From the NCBI RefSeq assembly GCF_014640675.1, contig NZ_BMHK01000028.1, positions 1 through 47,139 on the forward strand: a stretch of DNA of 47,139 bases, given 5' to 3'. The stretch is from Novosphingobium endophyticum (GTDB taxonomy: Bacteria > Pseudomonadota > Alphaproteobacteria > Sphingomonadales > Sphingomonadaceae). A program made the translations under genes and the position numbers. The notes under the pieces are model-generated. The model searched no databases. It was given only the letters and a program-made list of their open reading frames with translations, and was not told the DNA's origin. Positions 1-8,509 of the stretch are shown piece after piece (the stretch's first letter is position 1; every line of letters starts with the position of its first letter).

Positions 1-639
1 AGTCGGCGAGCCGCGCATGCCCAGCTTGTCGATCTTCTGTCCGACCGAGAAACCGGGCATGTCTTTCTCGATCAGGAAGGCGGTGATGCCTTTCGAGCCT
101 TCGCCCGTTTTGGCGTAGACGACCAGCGTATCGGCATGGGTGCCGTTGGTGATCCAGAACTTGGTGCCGTTGAGCCGGAAACCGCCCGCCGCCGCGTCGG
201 CCTTCAGCTTCATGCCCACGACATCCGAGCCCGCGCCCGTCTCCGACATGGCAAGGCTGCCGACATGTTCGCCCGAGATCAGCTTGGGCAGATATTTCGC
301 CTTCTGCTCGTCATTCCCCCAGCGGCGGATCTGGTTGACGCACAGGTTCGAATGCGCGCCGTAGGACAGGCCCACCGACGCGGAAGCCCGGCTGACTTCC
401 TCCACCGCGATCACATGCTCGAGATAGCCCAGGCCGATGCCGCCCCATTCCTCCTCGACCGTAATCCCGTGCAGCCCCAGCTCGCCCATCGCCGGCCACA
501 GTTCGCGCGGAAACCAGTCCTCCGCGTCCACCCGCGCGGCGAGCGGCGCAATCCGCTCGTCGGCGAAGCGTGAAACGCTCTCGCGGATCATCTGCGCGCT
601 CTCGCCCAGCGCGAAGTCGAATTCGGGTGTGGCTGGCAT
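1..639 (-). CDS. Isovaleryl-CoA dehydrogenase-like acyl-CoA dehydrogenase (3' end outside window)
   Basis: FAD-dependent acyl-CoA dehydrogenase that would oxidise a short branched acyl-CoA (leucine breakdown if truly isovaleryl-CoA) and pass electrons to ETF. The 213 visible residues cover the N-terminal helical domain and the start of the middle beta domain. The family motif [11 protein letters not shown] is at about residues 130-140, followed by [10 protein letters not shown], the flavin-contacting strand. The start ATG follows a GGAGAG ribosome site. The catalytic glutamate and C-terminal helical domain lie beyond base 1. Substrate is inferred from overall resemblance to isovaleryl-CoA dehydrogenases; another short-chain acyl-CoA dehydrogenase is possible. 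It lies 110 bp downstream of the GntR gene on the same strand, so control by that regulator is possible but not shown. Confidence 0.85.
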   Translation of the reverse strand, partial: MPATPEFDFALGESAQMIRESVSRFADERIAPLAARVDAEDWFPRELWPAMGELGLHGITVEEEWGGIGLGYLEHVIAVEEVSRASASVGLSYGAHSNLCVNQIRRWGNDEQKAKYLPKLISGEHVGSLAMSETGAGSDVVGMKLKADAAAGGFRLNGTKFWITNGTHADTLVVYAKTGEGSKGITAFLIEKDMPGFSVGQKIDKLGMRGSPT

Positions 640-749
640 TGGACTCTCCTCGCGATAGTCCTAGCAAAATGACATTGGCGCGCAAGCTAATGCCCGAGCA
701 CCGTAATATCATTTCGCGCACGCAGCATGCCCGAATGCGATGAAGCCCG

Positions 750-1457
750 CTATTCGGCAGCGATAAGCATCTCTTCCAGCGACATCCCCGCGCCGCCGTT
801 CCCGCCCGCCAGAAGGTGTCCGTAACGCACGAGACCGATGCGGGTTCGCCTGATGTGCAACACCAGCGCCGCCTGCGCGGTCTCGACCTCGCCTCGGCTG
901 ATGGCGTCGAACATCAGCCGGTGCTCGGTATCATGCACGCGGTTGCCGCCTGAAAACACGAGTTTGAGATAGGCCCGGCGATAGCTCTGCGTCGTATCCC
1001 AGACCCGCTCGACGATCTGCGCCAGAAGCGGCGTGTCGTGGCCGCGATAAGTGATCCAGTGAAATTCGCGTCCCAGCGCGATTGCCTCGTCTATGTCGGT
1101 AGTATGCTCGTTGCGCTCCATCACCGCGCGCAGGTCGGCAATGTCCTTGTCGGTGAGATGGGGTACGCTTTCGGCCAGCAGCAAAGGCTCGATGCGTTCG
1201 CGTATCTCGTAGGAAATCTCCAGGTCGCGCCGTGTCAGACTGGTAACGCGCGCTCCGGCATTTGGGCGCATCGTAACGAGCCCGCGCGCCTCCAGCATAC
1301 GCAAGGCGTCGCGCACGGGAATGCGGCTGGTCTGGAGTGCATCCGCCAGTTCGTCCTGCTTGATCCGCGCGCCAGGCGCGAGTTCGCCCGAAAGGATGCG
1401 CTCCGCAAGGATGTCCGCAACCCGCTGACTGGCGACGTTCGGCTGGTCTTTTTTCAT
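750..1457 (-). CDS. GntR-family transcriptional regulator, FCD (FadR) subfamily
   Basis: A 235-residue DNA-binding regulator. Residues about 12-75 form the winged helix of the GntR family, including ILSGELAPGARI, the conserved stretch around IPVRDALRMLEARG, and GLVTMRPNAGARV. Residues about 80-215 are the all-helical FCD ligand-binding domain, which in this family usually binds a small carboxylate through histidines and a metal; EFHWI and HDTEHRLMFDAI fit that pattern. It is encoded downstream of a GntP-type permease on the same strand, so the permease substrate or a breakdown product may be its effector (inference). A FadR-type operator candidate lies 21 bp upstream of its start, which suggests autoregulation. 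Confidence 0.9.
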   Translation of the reverse strand: MKKDQPNVASQRVADILAERILSGELAPGARIKQDELADALQTSRIPVRDALRMLEARGLVTMRPNAGARVTSLTRRDLEISYEIRERIEPLLLAESVPHLTDKDIADLRAVMERNEHTTDIDEAIALGREFHWITYRGHDTPLLAQIVERVWDTTQSYRRAYLKLVFSGGNRVHDTEHRLMFDAISRGEVETAQAALVLHIRRTRIGLVRYGHLLAGGNGGAGMSLEEMLIAAE

Positions 1458-1477
1458 CGTGCTCCGCCTTCGCTATG

Positions 1478-1487
1478 TCGTATACCA
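1478..1487. promoter_or_regulatory. Candidate GntR/FadR-type operator
   Basis: The sequence TCGTATACCA is a near-palindrome centred on GTATAC. FCD-type GntR proteins commonly bind TNGTATACNA-like palindromes. It lies 21 bp upstream of the regulator's start, in the 72-bp spacer after the permease stop codon. I see no second copy in front of the permease. Confidence 0.4.
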
Positions 1488-1529
1488 TTAACGATATGCG
1501 CAGGCTACGCAATTAACGAAACGAAATTA

Positions 1530-2894
1530 TCAAACAATTGCAAAGAGCCCGATCGCAACGGCAAGGCCAACAAGCGGAACGAGCACAGTCAGCACGCCCA
1601 CCGCCGGGTAGGCATCGTGGTGAGTCTCGCCACAGATCGCGCGGATGGTCGTGACGACGTAGCCATTGTGCGGCAGGCTATCGAGCGCGCCGCTGGCGAT
1701 CGCCACCGTGCGATGGAGTTCCGCGGGGTCGGCCCCCATCGCCAGGTAATTGGGAGCGAGCAGCGGCAGGGCGATTGTCTGGCCGCCCGAAGCCGAGCCG
1801 GTGAGGCCCGCGATCACCGTGACGGCAATGGCCGCGCCGATCAGCGGATCGCCAGGCAGGTTCTGGACGGCATCGAGCGCGGCGTGGAAAGCTGGCGAGA
1901 GCGAGGCCACCGCGCCGAAACCGACCACCGCGCAAGTATTGGTGATCGCCACGACAGCGCCCGTCGCCCCGCGCGAAAATGCCGCCGGCATCGCCCCGCG
2001 CGAACGCAGGCCGATCAGGACGGCGAAGGCCATGCCAACGCCCAGCGCCATCACCAGCGCCCATTTGCCAAGCGACTGGGCCGGCAGAATCGCCGAAACG
2101 ACGGGAACGGCCTGCGGATACTGGAAGAGCATGAACACACCAAGGACCGCCACAAGCGGCAACAGGCAGAGCAGCGGATGCGGCAAGTGGCGGTCCACGG
2201 CGCTGACATCGTCGCCCGGGCGGCTTTCGAAGCGCTCGCCGCGCGCCACGGCGCGTTTCACCATCCCGTCGAGCAGGTAATAGCCCAGCCCGGCCATCAG
2301 AAGCGCCACGATGAGGCTGACTTCCCAGCCGGCATAGGCGTCGGTGCCGAGGTACTGCATGGGGATCAGGTTCTGGATCTCGGGCGAGCCGGCGCTCGTC
2401 ATCGTGAAGGTCACCGAACCGAAGCACAATGCGCCGGGAATGAAGCGGCGCGGCATGTCCGCCTCGCGGAACAGGTGCACGGCCAGCGGATAGACCGCGA
2501 AGCCCACGATGAAGACCGAAACGCCGCCATAGGTCAGGATCGCGCAGGCGGCGACGACGGCGAGCACCGCGTGGCGGATGCCGATCTTCCCGATCACCCA
2601 GTGCGCCACGCTGGCCGCCGCGCCGCTCGCCCCCATGACCTCGCCAAAAATCGCGCCGAGCAGGAACATCAGGAACCAGTCCGCGAAAAAGCCGGTGAAG
2701 CCATTCATGTAGGACGTCGCGAAATCGGGAGCCCCCTCGCCCGCAAGCGGCGGCAGCCAGGCGATGCCGCTGGTCATGGCGACCAGTGCCGCCGCGATCG
2801 GCCCCGCCAGAAGAATGTTCACGCCCCGGACTGTCATCCAGATCAGCAGGATAAGGGCACCTGCAAGACCGACGGCACTGATCAAGGCGGTCAT
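1530..2894 (-). CDS. GntP-family (gluconate/carboxylate:H+ symporter type) permease
   Basis: A 454-residue inner-membrane protein with roughly a dozen hydrophobic helices and little soluble sequence. The length and the conserved stretches fit the GntP family: the FMLFLLGAIFGEVMGASG helix, GSVTFTMTSAGSPEIQNL, and a C-terminal repeat with GLTGSASGGQTIALP and ASGALDSLPHNG. The family imports gluconate or related hydroxy-acids with protons; the actual substrate cannot be read from sequence. It is followed on the same strand by the GntR regulator and the acyl-CoA dehydrogenase, so import of an organic acid feeding acyl-CoA metabolism is a reasonable but untested idea. Confidence 0.85.
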   Translation of the reverse strand: MTALISAVGLAGALILLIWMTVRGVNILLAGPIAAALVAMTSGIAWLPPLAGEGAPDFATSYMNGFTGFFADWFLMFLLGAIFGEVMGASGAAASVAHWVIGKIGIRHAVLAVVAACAILTYGGVSVFIVGFAVYPLAVHLFREADMPRRFIPGALCFGSVTFTMTSAGSPEIQNLIPMQYLGTDAYAGWEVSLIVALLMAGLGYYLLDGMVKRAVARGERFESRPGDDVSAVDRHLPHPLLCLLPLVAVLGVFMLFQYPQAVPVVSAILPAQSLGKWALVMALGVGMAFAVLIGLRSRGAMPAAFSRGATGAVVAITNTCAVVGFGAVASLSPAFHAALDAVQNLPGDPLIGAAIAVTVIAGLTGSASGGQTIALPLLAPNYLAMGADPAELHRTVAIASGALDSLPHNGYVVTTIRAICGETHHDAYPAVGVLTVLVPLVGLAVAIGLFAIV

Positions 2895-3046
2895 CTCCCC
2901 GAAGCTCGCGTGTGAGGCGCTCTTGTTGCAGACGCGGCGCGCGCTTGTCCATGCAGCGATTGCCGTTTCGTTAACACGCCGTTTTCCAAAGGATTACGGA
3001 CTCCGTTCAGCCGGGCTGCATAGTCCAGACCATCCTGGCAAACATA

Positions 3047-4336
3047 ATGATGGTCGCAATGGCACTGAAACGAATCTCCACGTCCCAGGTCCAACCGGGC
3101 ATGTACATCCATGGGTTCCAGGGCAACTGGCTCAGTCATCCGTTCTGGCGTGCCCATTTCATCGTTGGCGACGACGAACGACTGCAGACGTTGCGCAACA
3201 GCAGGATCGACGCTGTCATAATCGACACCGAACGCGGCGTCGATGTCACGGAGCGCGAGGTGCCACGGCATGCCGCCACCGCGCAGCGCTCTCCCCTTGC
3301 CCGCCGCGCGCCGCGCGTCGCCGCCGCCCGCCCGCCGTCACAGCCGAACGCGTCGGCCGCCTTCCGCTCGGGTCCGACCCCGCTCACACGCGAGTTCGGC
3401 AATGCCCGCCGCACCGCCGACAAGGCCCGCAAGGTCATCTCCGAGATCTTCCTTGAAGCCAGGCACGGCAAGGCGCCGCGCGTAATCGAAGTCGCCCCGG
3501 TGGTGGAGGACATCTACGCCTCGATCCAGCGCAACCCCTACGCCTTCTCCGGATTGATGCGCTGCAAGGCGGAAAGCGAGTTCATCTATCAGCACATGCT
3601 TTCGGTCAGCGCCCTGATGATCTCGCTGGCCCGGCAGATGAGGATGTCTCCCAACGATGCGCGGCTGGCCGGCACGGCCGGGCTGCTGCTCGACGTGGGG
3701 GTCAGCCGGATCGGTGTCAGCCTGGATGCCGTGGGCGGACGGATCGACAGGATCGCCCCGGAAACCTGGCAGGGCCACGCCTCCATCGGGCACGACCTGC
3801 TCGCGGCCGATGGCGAAGTGCCCGAGGAAGTCCGTCGCGTCGTCATACGCCACCACGAGAGGCTCGACGGCACGGGCTTCCCGCAAGGGCTGAAGGACGC
3901 TGAAATAGACATCTTTTCCCGCATGGCGGCGATTTGCGACACGTACGACCACATGGTTTCCGGCGCTCTGGGCGAAGGCAGCCTCGATCCCGCGCAAGCG
4001 CTCAAGGAACTCCAGCGCACGACCGCGTTCGACGCGGAGATAGTGGCGCGCTTCGTCGAGGCGCTGGGCGTCTATCCGATCGGCTCCTTCGTGCAATTGC
4101 GCTCCGAACGGATTGCCATGGTCGTCGACCAGAATCCCTCGGAACCCGCCGTACCCACCGTGCGCGCGTTCTACTCGCTGCCGAAGAACCGGCGCGTTGC
4201 AGAAAAGACGATCGTGCTTTCAAACTGCTACGGCGAGGACGGCATCATCGGCGTGGCCGATCTCGACGGTCTCGACCTGCCGCCCATCGAGGAACTGCGC
4301 GAACAGTTGCTGACCGGCAAGTCCGGGGCCGCGTGA
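3047..4336 (+). CDS. DUF3391 / degenerate HD-GYP domain protein
   Basis: A 429-residue protein. Residues about 5-75 are a DUF3391 domain (PGMYIHGFQGNW). A low-complexity Ala/Pro/Arg linker covers about 75-120. Residues about 170-400 are an HD-GYP domain, the fold that hydrolyses c-di-GMP. Key positions differ from active enzymes: the HD dyad plus lysine of the usual HDIGK motif reads L215-D216-V-G-V, and the GYP motif reads G277-F278-P279. His183, His244, His269 and His270 remain. Loss of the first dyad histidine and the lysine suggests reduced or absent phosphodiesterase activity; a binding or signalling role is an alternative (inference). ATGs at 3047, 3050 and 3059 are all possible; the DUF3391 domain itself begins near the third. 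Confidence 0.85.
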   Translation: MMVAMALKRISTSQVQPGMYIHGFQGNWLSHPFWRAHFIVGDDERLQTLRNSRIDAVIIDTERGVDVTEREVPRHAATAQRSPLARRAPRVAAARPPSQPNASAAFRSGPTPLTREFGNARRTADKARKVISEIFLEARHGKAPRVIEVAPVVEDIYASIQRNPYAFSGLMRCKAESEFIYQHMLSVSALMISLARQMRMSPNDARLAGTAGLLLDVGVSRIGVSLDAVGGRIDRIAPETWQGHASIGHDLLAADGEVPEEVRRVVIRHHERLDGTGFPQGLKDAEIDIFSRMAAICDTYDHMVSGALGEGSLDPAQALKELQRTTAFDAEIVARFVEALGVYPIGSFVQLRSERIAMVVDQNPSEPAVPTVRAFYSLPKNRRVAEKTIVLSNCYGEDGIIGVADLDGLDLPPIEELREQLLTGKSGAA

Positions 4337-4337
4337 C

Positions 4338-6122
4338 TCAGATATCGTACCAGTAGACGAGCGAGGTGGAGAGCGCCGTTATCATGATCAGCACCAGCGG
4401 AATCCCCGATCGCAGATAGTCGGAGAAGCGGTAGTCGCCCTCCGTCAGGATCATCATGTTGGTCTGATAGGCAACCGGGGTCGCGTAGCACAGGTTGCAT
4501 CCGAACAGCACTGCGAGGACGAGCGGTTCGGCGGGCAGGCCGAGTTGCTGCGCGATGTTGAACGCGATCGGCGTTCCCACGGCGGCGGCTGCCGTGTTCG
4601 ACGCGAAATTCGTCAGTAGCGTGACGAAGACCATGATGGCGGCGAGAACCCCCGCTGGCGGAAGGAGCTGGAGAAAGATGGCGAGCAGGCCGCCCAGCCA
4701 GGCCGCCGCGCCCGAGACCAGAATGAACTTGCCCAGCGCGATCGAGGCCGCGACCAGAACGATGACCTGTGCCGAAAGCGCCCTGCCCACCCGGTCAAAG
4801 CGCACACAGCCGGTGGCGAGCATCAAGATCGCGCCCGCCAGCGCCGAAATCGCGATCGGCACGAGGCCCAGGCTGGCAAGGCCGACTGCCCCGGCCATGA
4901 TCGCCAGCGCCACCGGCGCCTTGGCGGACCGCGCCACTTCCTGGACGCCCTCGATCTGCAGCAGCCCTTCGGTTTCGGCGATGCTGCGCAGTTCCTCGGG
5001 CACGCCCATGACCACCAGCACATCGCCTTCCTTCATCGGCGCATCGGGTGAATGCTGGCGCGTGTCGCGAAACGGCTGGCGAGCGTGATGGATGCCCAGC
5101 AAAGCGACCCCGTCGAGGCCGGAAGCCCGGGACGTAAGCCCGATCAGGCGGCTGTCCGGCGCGATAATCATCTCCGCGACGATAAGATCCTGCGCCGTGC
5201 GGCCGGAATCGGCCTCAACGCGATCGAGCACCCAGGCCGGAGCCAGCTTGGCGGAAATCTTGCGAGCCGTCTCCTGCAGGTCCTCGAGCGTGCCCGAGGC
5301 AAAGACACGCCGGCCGACATAACCATCATCGGCGTCCGGCGGCAGCCATGCCGTGACACCCGCCGGCAGCCGGCCGCGCACTTCCTCGATGGTCTTGCCG
5401 CGCATGGGCGAATCGGTGTCCACGCGAAGCTTGGCGAGAAAGGTGCGTGATTCCACCGCGACGGCCTTGGTATTGTCCGGCAGCAGGCGCGGCATGACCA
5501 ACCATATGTACGGCAACGCGATGAGGACCGTGCTGAGCACGATCGGCGTGAAGTGAAATACCGGCAGGGTCCTCATGCCAAGGTCCTGCGCGATCGAGAC
5601 GACCAGCAGGTTCGTGGACGTGCCGATGGTGGTCGACATGCCTCCGATCAGGATCGCGGCGTTGACCGGAATAAGAGTCTTGGATGCGGGCATGCCGCCG
5701 CGCATCGCCGTCTGAACCAGGATCGGGATCATCAGCACGAGCACCGGCGTGTCGTTGACCACCATGCTGAGAAACATACAGACGACCAGCGTGAAGAGCA
5801 GGCCGGCCGACTTGTTGAATTGCCAGACACGGGCCAGTGCGCGCGTGGCCGGGTCCAACGCCCCCGTCACCACCAGCCCGCGCCCCATGATCATCAACGA
5901 GCAGATCGTGACCAGCGCGTAATGTCCGAAGCCCTCGAACGCGAGCTGGAGCCCGGCGTACTGGTCCTGCCCCGGCATGGGCAGGAAGTAGAGCAGCAGC
6001 GCGATCGAGCCGATCGTCAGCAGCGAGACGATCTCTACCCGAAGCTTTCCCTGGATGAAGCCGTAAAACATACCCAGCGCGATCACCATCGCGCTGAGAG
6101 CATGAAGTTCTGGCATGTACAT
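4338..6122 (-). CDS. SLC13-family anion permease with two RCK_C (TrkA-C) domains
   Basis: A 594-residue inner-membrane transporter of the DASS/SLC13 type, whose members carry sulfate, di- or tricarboxylates, usually with sodium. Two transport modules of several helices are visible. The paired sodium/substrate motifs appear as GTSTNLLV near residue 155 and ASNTAAAAVGTPIA near 515. Between them, residues about 210-395 form two soluble TrkA-C domains (for example MKEGDVLVVMGVPEEL), which in related permeases such as sulfate transporters are cytoplasmic and possibly regulatory. It starts 15 bp after the GNAT-nitrilase gene stops, so the two are probably co-transcribed. The substrate is unknown. 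Confidence 0.88.
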   Translation of the reverse strand: MYMPELHALSAMVIALGMFYGFIQGKLRVEIVSLLTIGSIALLLYFLPMPGQDQYAGLQLAFEGFGHYALVTICSLMIMGRGLVVTGALDPATRALARVWQFNKSAGLLFTLVVCMFLSMVVNDTPVLVLMIPILVQTAMRGGMPASKTLIPVNAAILIGGMSTTIGTSTNLLVVSIAQDLGMRTLPVFHFTPIVLSTVLIALPYIWLVMPRLLPDNTKAVAVESRTFLAKLRVDTDSPMRGKTIEEVRGRLPAGVTAWLPPDADDGYVGRRVFASGTLEDLQETARKISAKLAPAWVLDRVEADSGRTAQDLIVAEMIIAPDSRLIGLTSRASGLDGVALLGIHHARQPFRDTRQHSPDAPMKEGDVLVVMGVPEELRSIAETEGLLQIEGVQEVARSAKAPVALAIMAGAVGLASLGLVPIAISALAGAILMLATGCVRFDRVGRALSAQVIVLVAASIALGKFILVSGAAAWLGGLLAIFLQLLPPAGVLAAIMVFVTLLTNFASNTAAAAVGTPIAFNIAQQLGLPAEPLVLAVLFGCNLCYATPVAYQTNMMILTEGDYRFSDYLRSGIPLVLIMITALSTSLVYWYDI

Positions 6123-6137
6123 GCGCAGCCTTTTGGC

Positions 6138-7703
6138 TCAACCTTGCTTCTGCGTCCACTCAACCCGGTAGAGGTCGAAGCGGCGGTCACGCAGGTTCTG
6201 CACCGTGCCCGACTGGCGCGCGGTCAGCAGGGCATCGAGCGAAAGGTCGGCGATCGCGATGGTTTCCGTGTTCGGCGCGGCATGGGCGGCGACACCGTCA
6301 CGCGAAAAGGGAAAGTCCGACGGCGTCAGGATCGCGCTTTCGGCATAGTGGACATCCATGTTTTCCACGTTCGGAAGGTTGCCGACCACGCCCGAGGTGA
6401 CGACGTAGCACTGGTTCTCCACCGCGCGGGCCTGGCAGCAATAGTGCGCGCGCAGGAACCCGCGCCGTTCATCGGTGCAGAAGGGGACGAACAGCATCAA
6501 CGCGCCCTGATTGACGAGATGGCGCGCCAGTTCCGGAAACTCGCTGTCATAGCAGATCATCACGCCGATCGGGCCGCAATCCGTGGGGATCACGTTGGCG
6601 CCGTTGCCGCCCTGGATGTTCCACCATTTGCGCTCGGACGGGGTGGGATGGAGCTTTTCGGATTCGTGGACCGACCCGTCGCGCAGGAACGTATAGGCAA
6701 TGTTGCGGATCTCGCTGCCACCCTCGGGCAGATTGACCTTGGTCGGGTGCGAGCCGCCGATCACATTAACGTTGTAGCTTACCGCCATCTTCGACATGAA
6801 TTTGACGAAGCGGTCGGTATAAGTCGCGATCTTCTCGATCGCCTGCACGGGCTGGAGTTTCTTCTCCTCGATCGAGAGCAGCTCGAGCGTGAACAGCTCG
6901 GGGAAGACGACGAAGTCGGATTCGTAATCGGATGCCACGTCCACCCAGTATTCGACCTGCTCCTCGAACTGGTCGATGGTCTCGATCTTGCGCATCATGA
7001 ACTGGACGGTGGCAACGCGAACCGAACTCGGCACGCGCTCCTTGAGGCCGAGGGCGGCCTTGCCGGTGCCGCGCGGGGCAAGCGCGTTGGTCCAGTACAT
7101 CAGCACCGCGTAACCGCCGCTTTCCTTGTCGTTGGGGATATAGTCGGGCAGGATTCCGCGCGGCTCGTAGCCTTCGTTCATCTGGAACAGAATGACCTGA
7201 TCGCGCACCTTCTTGTTCCTGACCGCCTCCACATAGTCGGCCGGGTTCGGGTACTGGCGTCGGCGGCGGGCATAGCCCGGCATCCGGCCGGCGAAGGCTA
7301 TGCCCTTCAGCTCGAAGTGCTGGCACAGCTCCTTGCGCTTGCGATAGAGGCGCTGGCCGATGCGCAGGCGCCGGAAATCGGGATCGACGCAGACTTCGAA
7401 GCCATAGAGGACATCGCCATCCTCCGCCGGAGGACGGCCATAGCCGCCGTTGCTGATCTCTTCCCACGTATGCGGCTTGAAGGCGAGATCGGCCGTGACA
7501 ATCATCGTCGCGCAGTGGCCGACGATCTTGCCTTCATATTCAGCGACGAACTGCCCCTCGGGAAAGTTGATGAGCTGGCCGCGAACCTCGGCGGCGGTAA
7601 AGGCGTCAGCCCGGCCATATACTTTGACCGAAAGGCGCGCGATCGCCGGGGCATCGGCGACGGTGGCGGGGCGGATTACGAGCTTGGCTTGCGTGTTGGT
7701 CAT
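6138..7703 (-). CDS. GNAT acetyltransferase - carbon-nitrogen hydrolase fusion
   Basis: A 521-residue two-domain protein. Residues about 8-215 are a GNAT-like domain with an acetyl-CoA loop pattern around FRRLRIGQRLY. Residues about 227-500 are a nitrilase-superfamily domain with a complete catalytic triad: Glu269 in FPELF, Lys350 in SEKLHP, and Cys384 in MICYDSEFPEL. The nitrilase superfamily cleaves C-N bonds in amides and nitriles; the GNAT half may acylate or merely bind a substrate. This domain pairing is known in bacterial genomes, but I know of no settled substrate. It is the first gene of a probable two-gene operon with the SLC13 permease. The start ATG precedes a typical GNAT strand (KLVIRPATVADAPAI). 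Confidence 0.88.
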   Translation of the reverse strand: MTNTQAKLVIRPATVADAPAIARLSVKVYGRADAFTAAEVRGQLINFPEGQFVAEYEGKIVGHCATMIVTADLAFKPHTWEEISNGGYGRPPAEDGDVLYGFEVCVDPDFRRLRIGQRLYRKRKELCQHFELKGIAFAGRMPGYARRRRQYPNPADYVEAVRNKKVRDQVILFQMNEGYEPRGILPDYIPNDKESGGYAVLMYWTNALAPRGTGKAALGLKERVPSSVRVATVQFMMRKIETIDQFEEQVEYWVDVASDYESDFVVFPELFTLELLSIEEKKLQPVQAIEKIATYTDRFVKFMSKMAVSYNVNVIGGSHPTKVNLPEGGSEIRNIAYTFLRDGSVHESEKLHPTPSERKWWNIQGGNGANVIPTDCGPIGVMICYDSEFPELARHLVNQGALMLFVPFCTDERRGFLRAHYCCQARAVENQCYVVTSGVVGNLPNVENMDVHYAESAILTPSDFPFSRDGVAAHAAPNTETIAIADLSLDALLTARQSGTVQNLRDRRFDLYRVEWTQKQG

Positions 7704-7893
7704 GGGCCGCCCTCTTACGCACAGCCCGGCACGCCGTTCCAGTACCTATTGCACCCGCAGGGAAAAACAGCCTCACGGCCACATCCGAAGAGGAGGGGGC
7801 GTTGGCCGTGCCGGCATGTCCGAAAATGGCCGCTATCCCGCGCACACCCTGAGCAAGCGGCCCCTGATCCGATCGCTCGATGGGCGCATGCGG

Positions 7894-8355
7894 TCAGCCC
7901 CGCCCGCGATAGCCGTGCACGCCCTGCTCTGGCGTCCAGAGCCCTTCCGGTACCGGTCCCGACTGCCAGAACACGTCGATGGGGATGCCGCCGCGCGGAT
8001 ACCAGTAGCCGCCGATGCGCAGCCAGCGGGGCTGCATCTCGTCGAACAGCCGCTGGCCGATGCCCACGGTCACGTCCTCGTGAAAGCCGCAGTGGTTGCG
8101 GAACGATCCCAGGAACAGCTTGAGGCTCTTCGATTCGACGATCGTCTGGCCGGGCGCGTAGTCGATCACGAGGTGCGCGAAATCGGGCTGTCCGGTCACT
8201 GGGCACAGCGAGGTGAATTCCGGCGCCGCGAAACGCACCATGTAGAGCGCCCCTGCGCGCGGGTTGGGGACGTAGTCGAGCACGGCCTCTTCCGGCGAGG
8301 CGGGAAGCGCGCTCTGGCGGCCGAGATGAAGGGGATTGGCGGGTTTGTCGCTCAT
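7894..8355 (-). CDS. queF: NADPH-dependent 7-cyano-7-deazaguanine (preQ0) reductase
   Basis: Reduces preQ0 to preQ1 in queuosine synthesis for tRNA. The 153-residue length matches the single-domain type of QueF. Visible signatures are the active-site cysteine in [15 protein letters not shown], the NADPH motif ESKSLKLF, and [10 protein letters not shown], which carries the substrate-contacting residues. Two further in-frame ATGs lie upstream (8367 and 8445), but the chosen start begins just before the conserved core ([10 protein letters not shown]). It is a single gene here; the other queuosine genes are not in the window. I found no recognisable preQ1 riboswitch in the 154 bp upstream. Confidence 0.93.
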   Translation of the reverse strand: MSDKPANPLHLGRQSALPASPEEAVLDYVPNPRAGALYMVRFAAPEFTSLCPVTGQPDFAHLVIDYAPGQTIVESKSLKLFLGSFRNHCGFHEDVTVGIGQRLFDEMQPRWLRIGGYWYPRGGIPIDVFWQSGPVPEGLWTPEQGVHGYRGRG

Positions 8356-8509
8356 GTGCAGGGCCATGACGCCAACGCTTCGCGATGACAAGCGCCTTGT
8401 CGCACGCGGCGTCGCACGCGGCGCCTGTTCGGCCGCATCGCGCAACGCCTCGTCGCGCCAGCGCGGCGTATTAACTTTCGGTTCAGCGAAGTTGCTCTGT
8501 TAGGCCGAC

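Noticed and set aside
1038..2915. Plus-strand open frame of 625 codons
   Set aside because: Antisense to the GntR and GntP genes; no recognisable domain.
5553..8123. Long open frame (856 codons) on the plus strand
   Set aside because: It lies opposite the SLC13 and nitrilase-fusion genes, which show clear family motifs. Its translation is Arg/His/Asp-rich without motifs, as expected for the antisense of GC-rich coding DNA.
8356..8509. preQ1 riboswitch before queF
   Set aside because: No pseudoknot-forming C-rich stem and A-rich tail in the right order was found on the minus strand.
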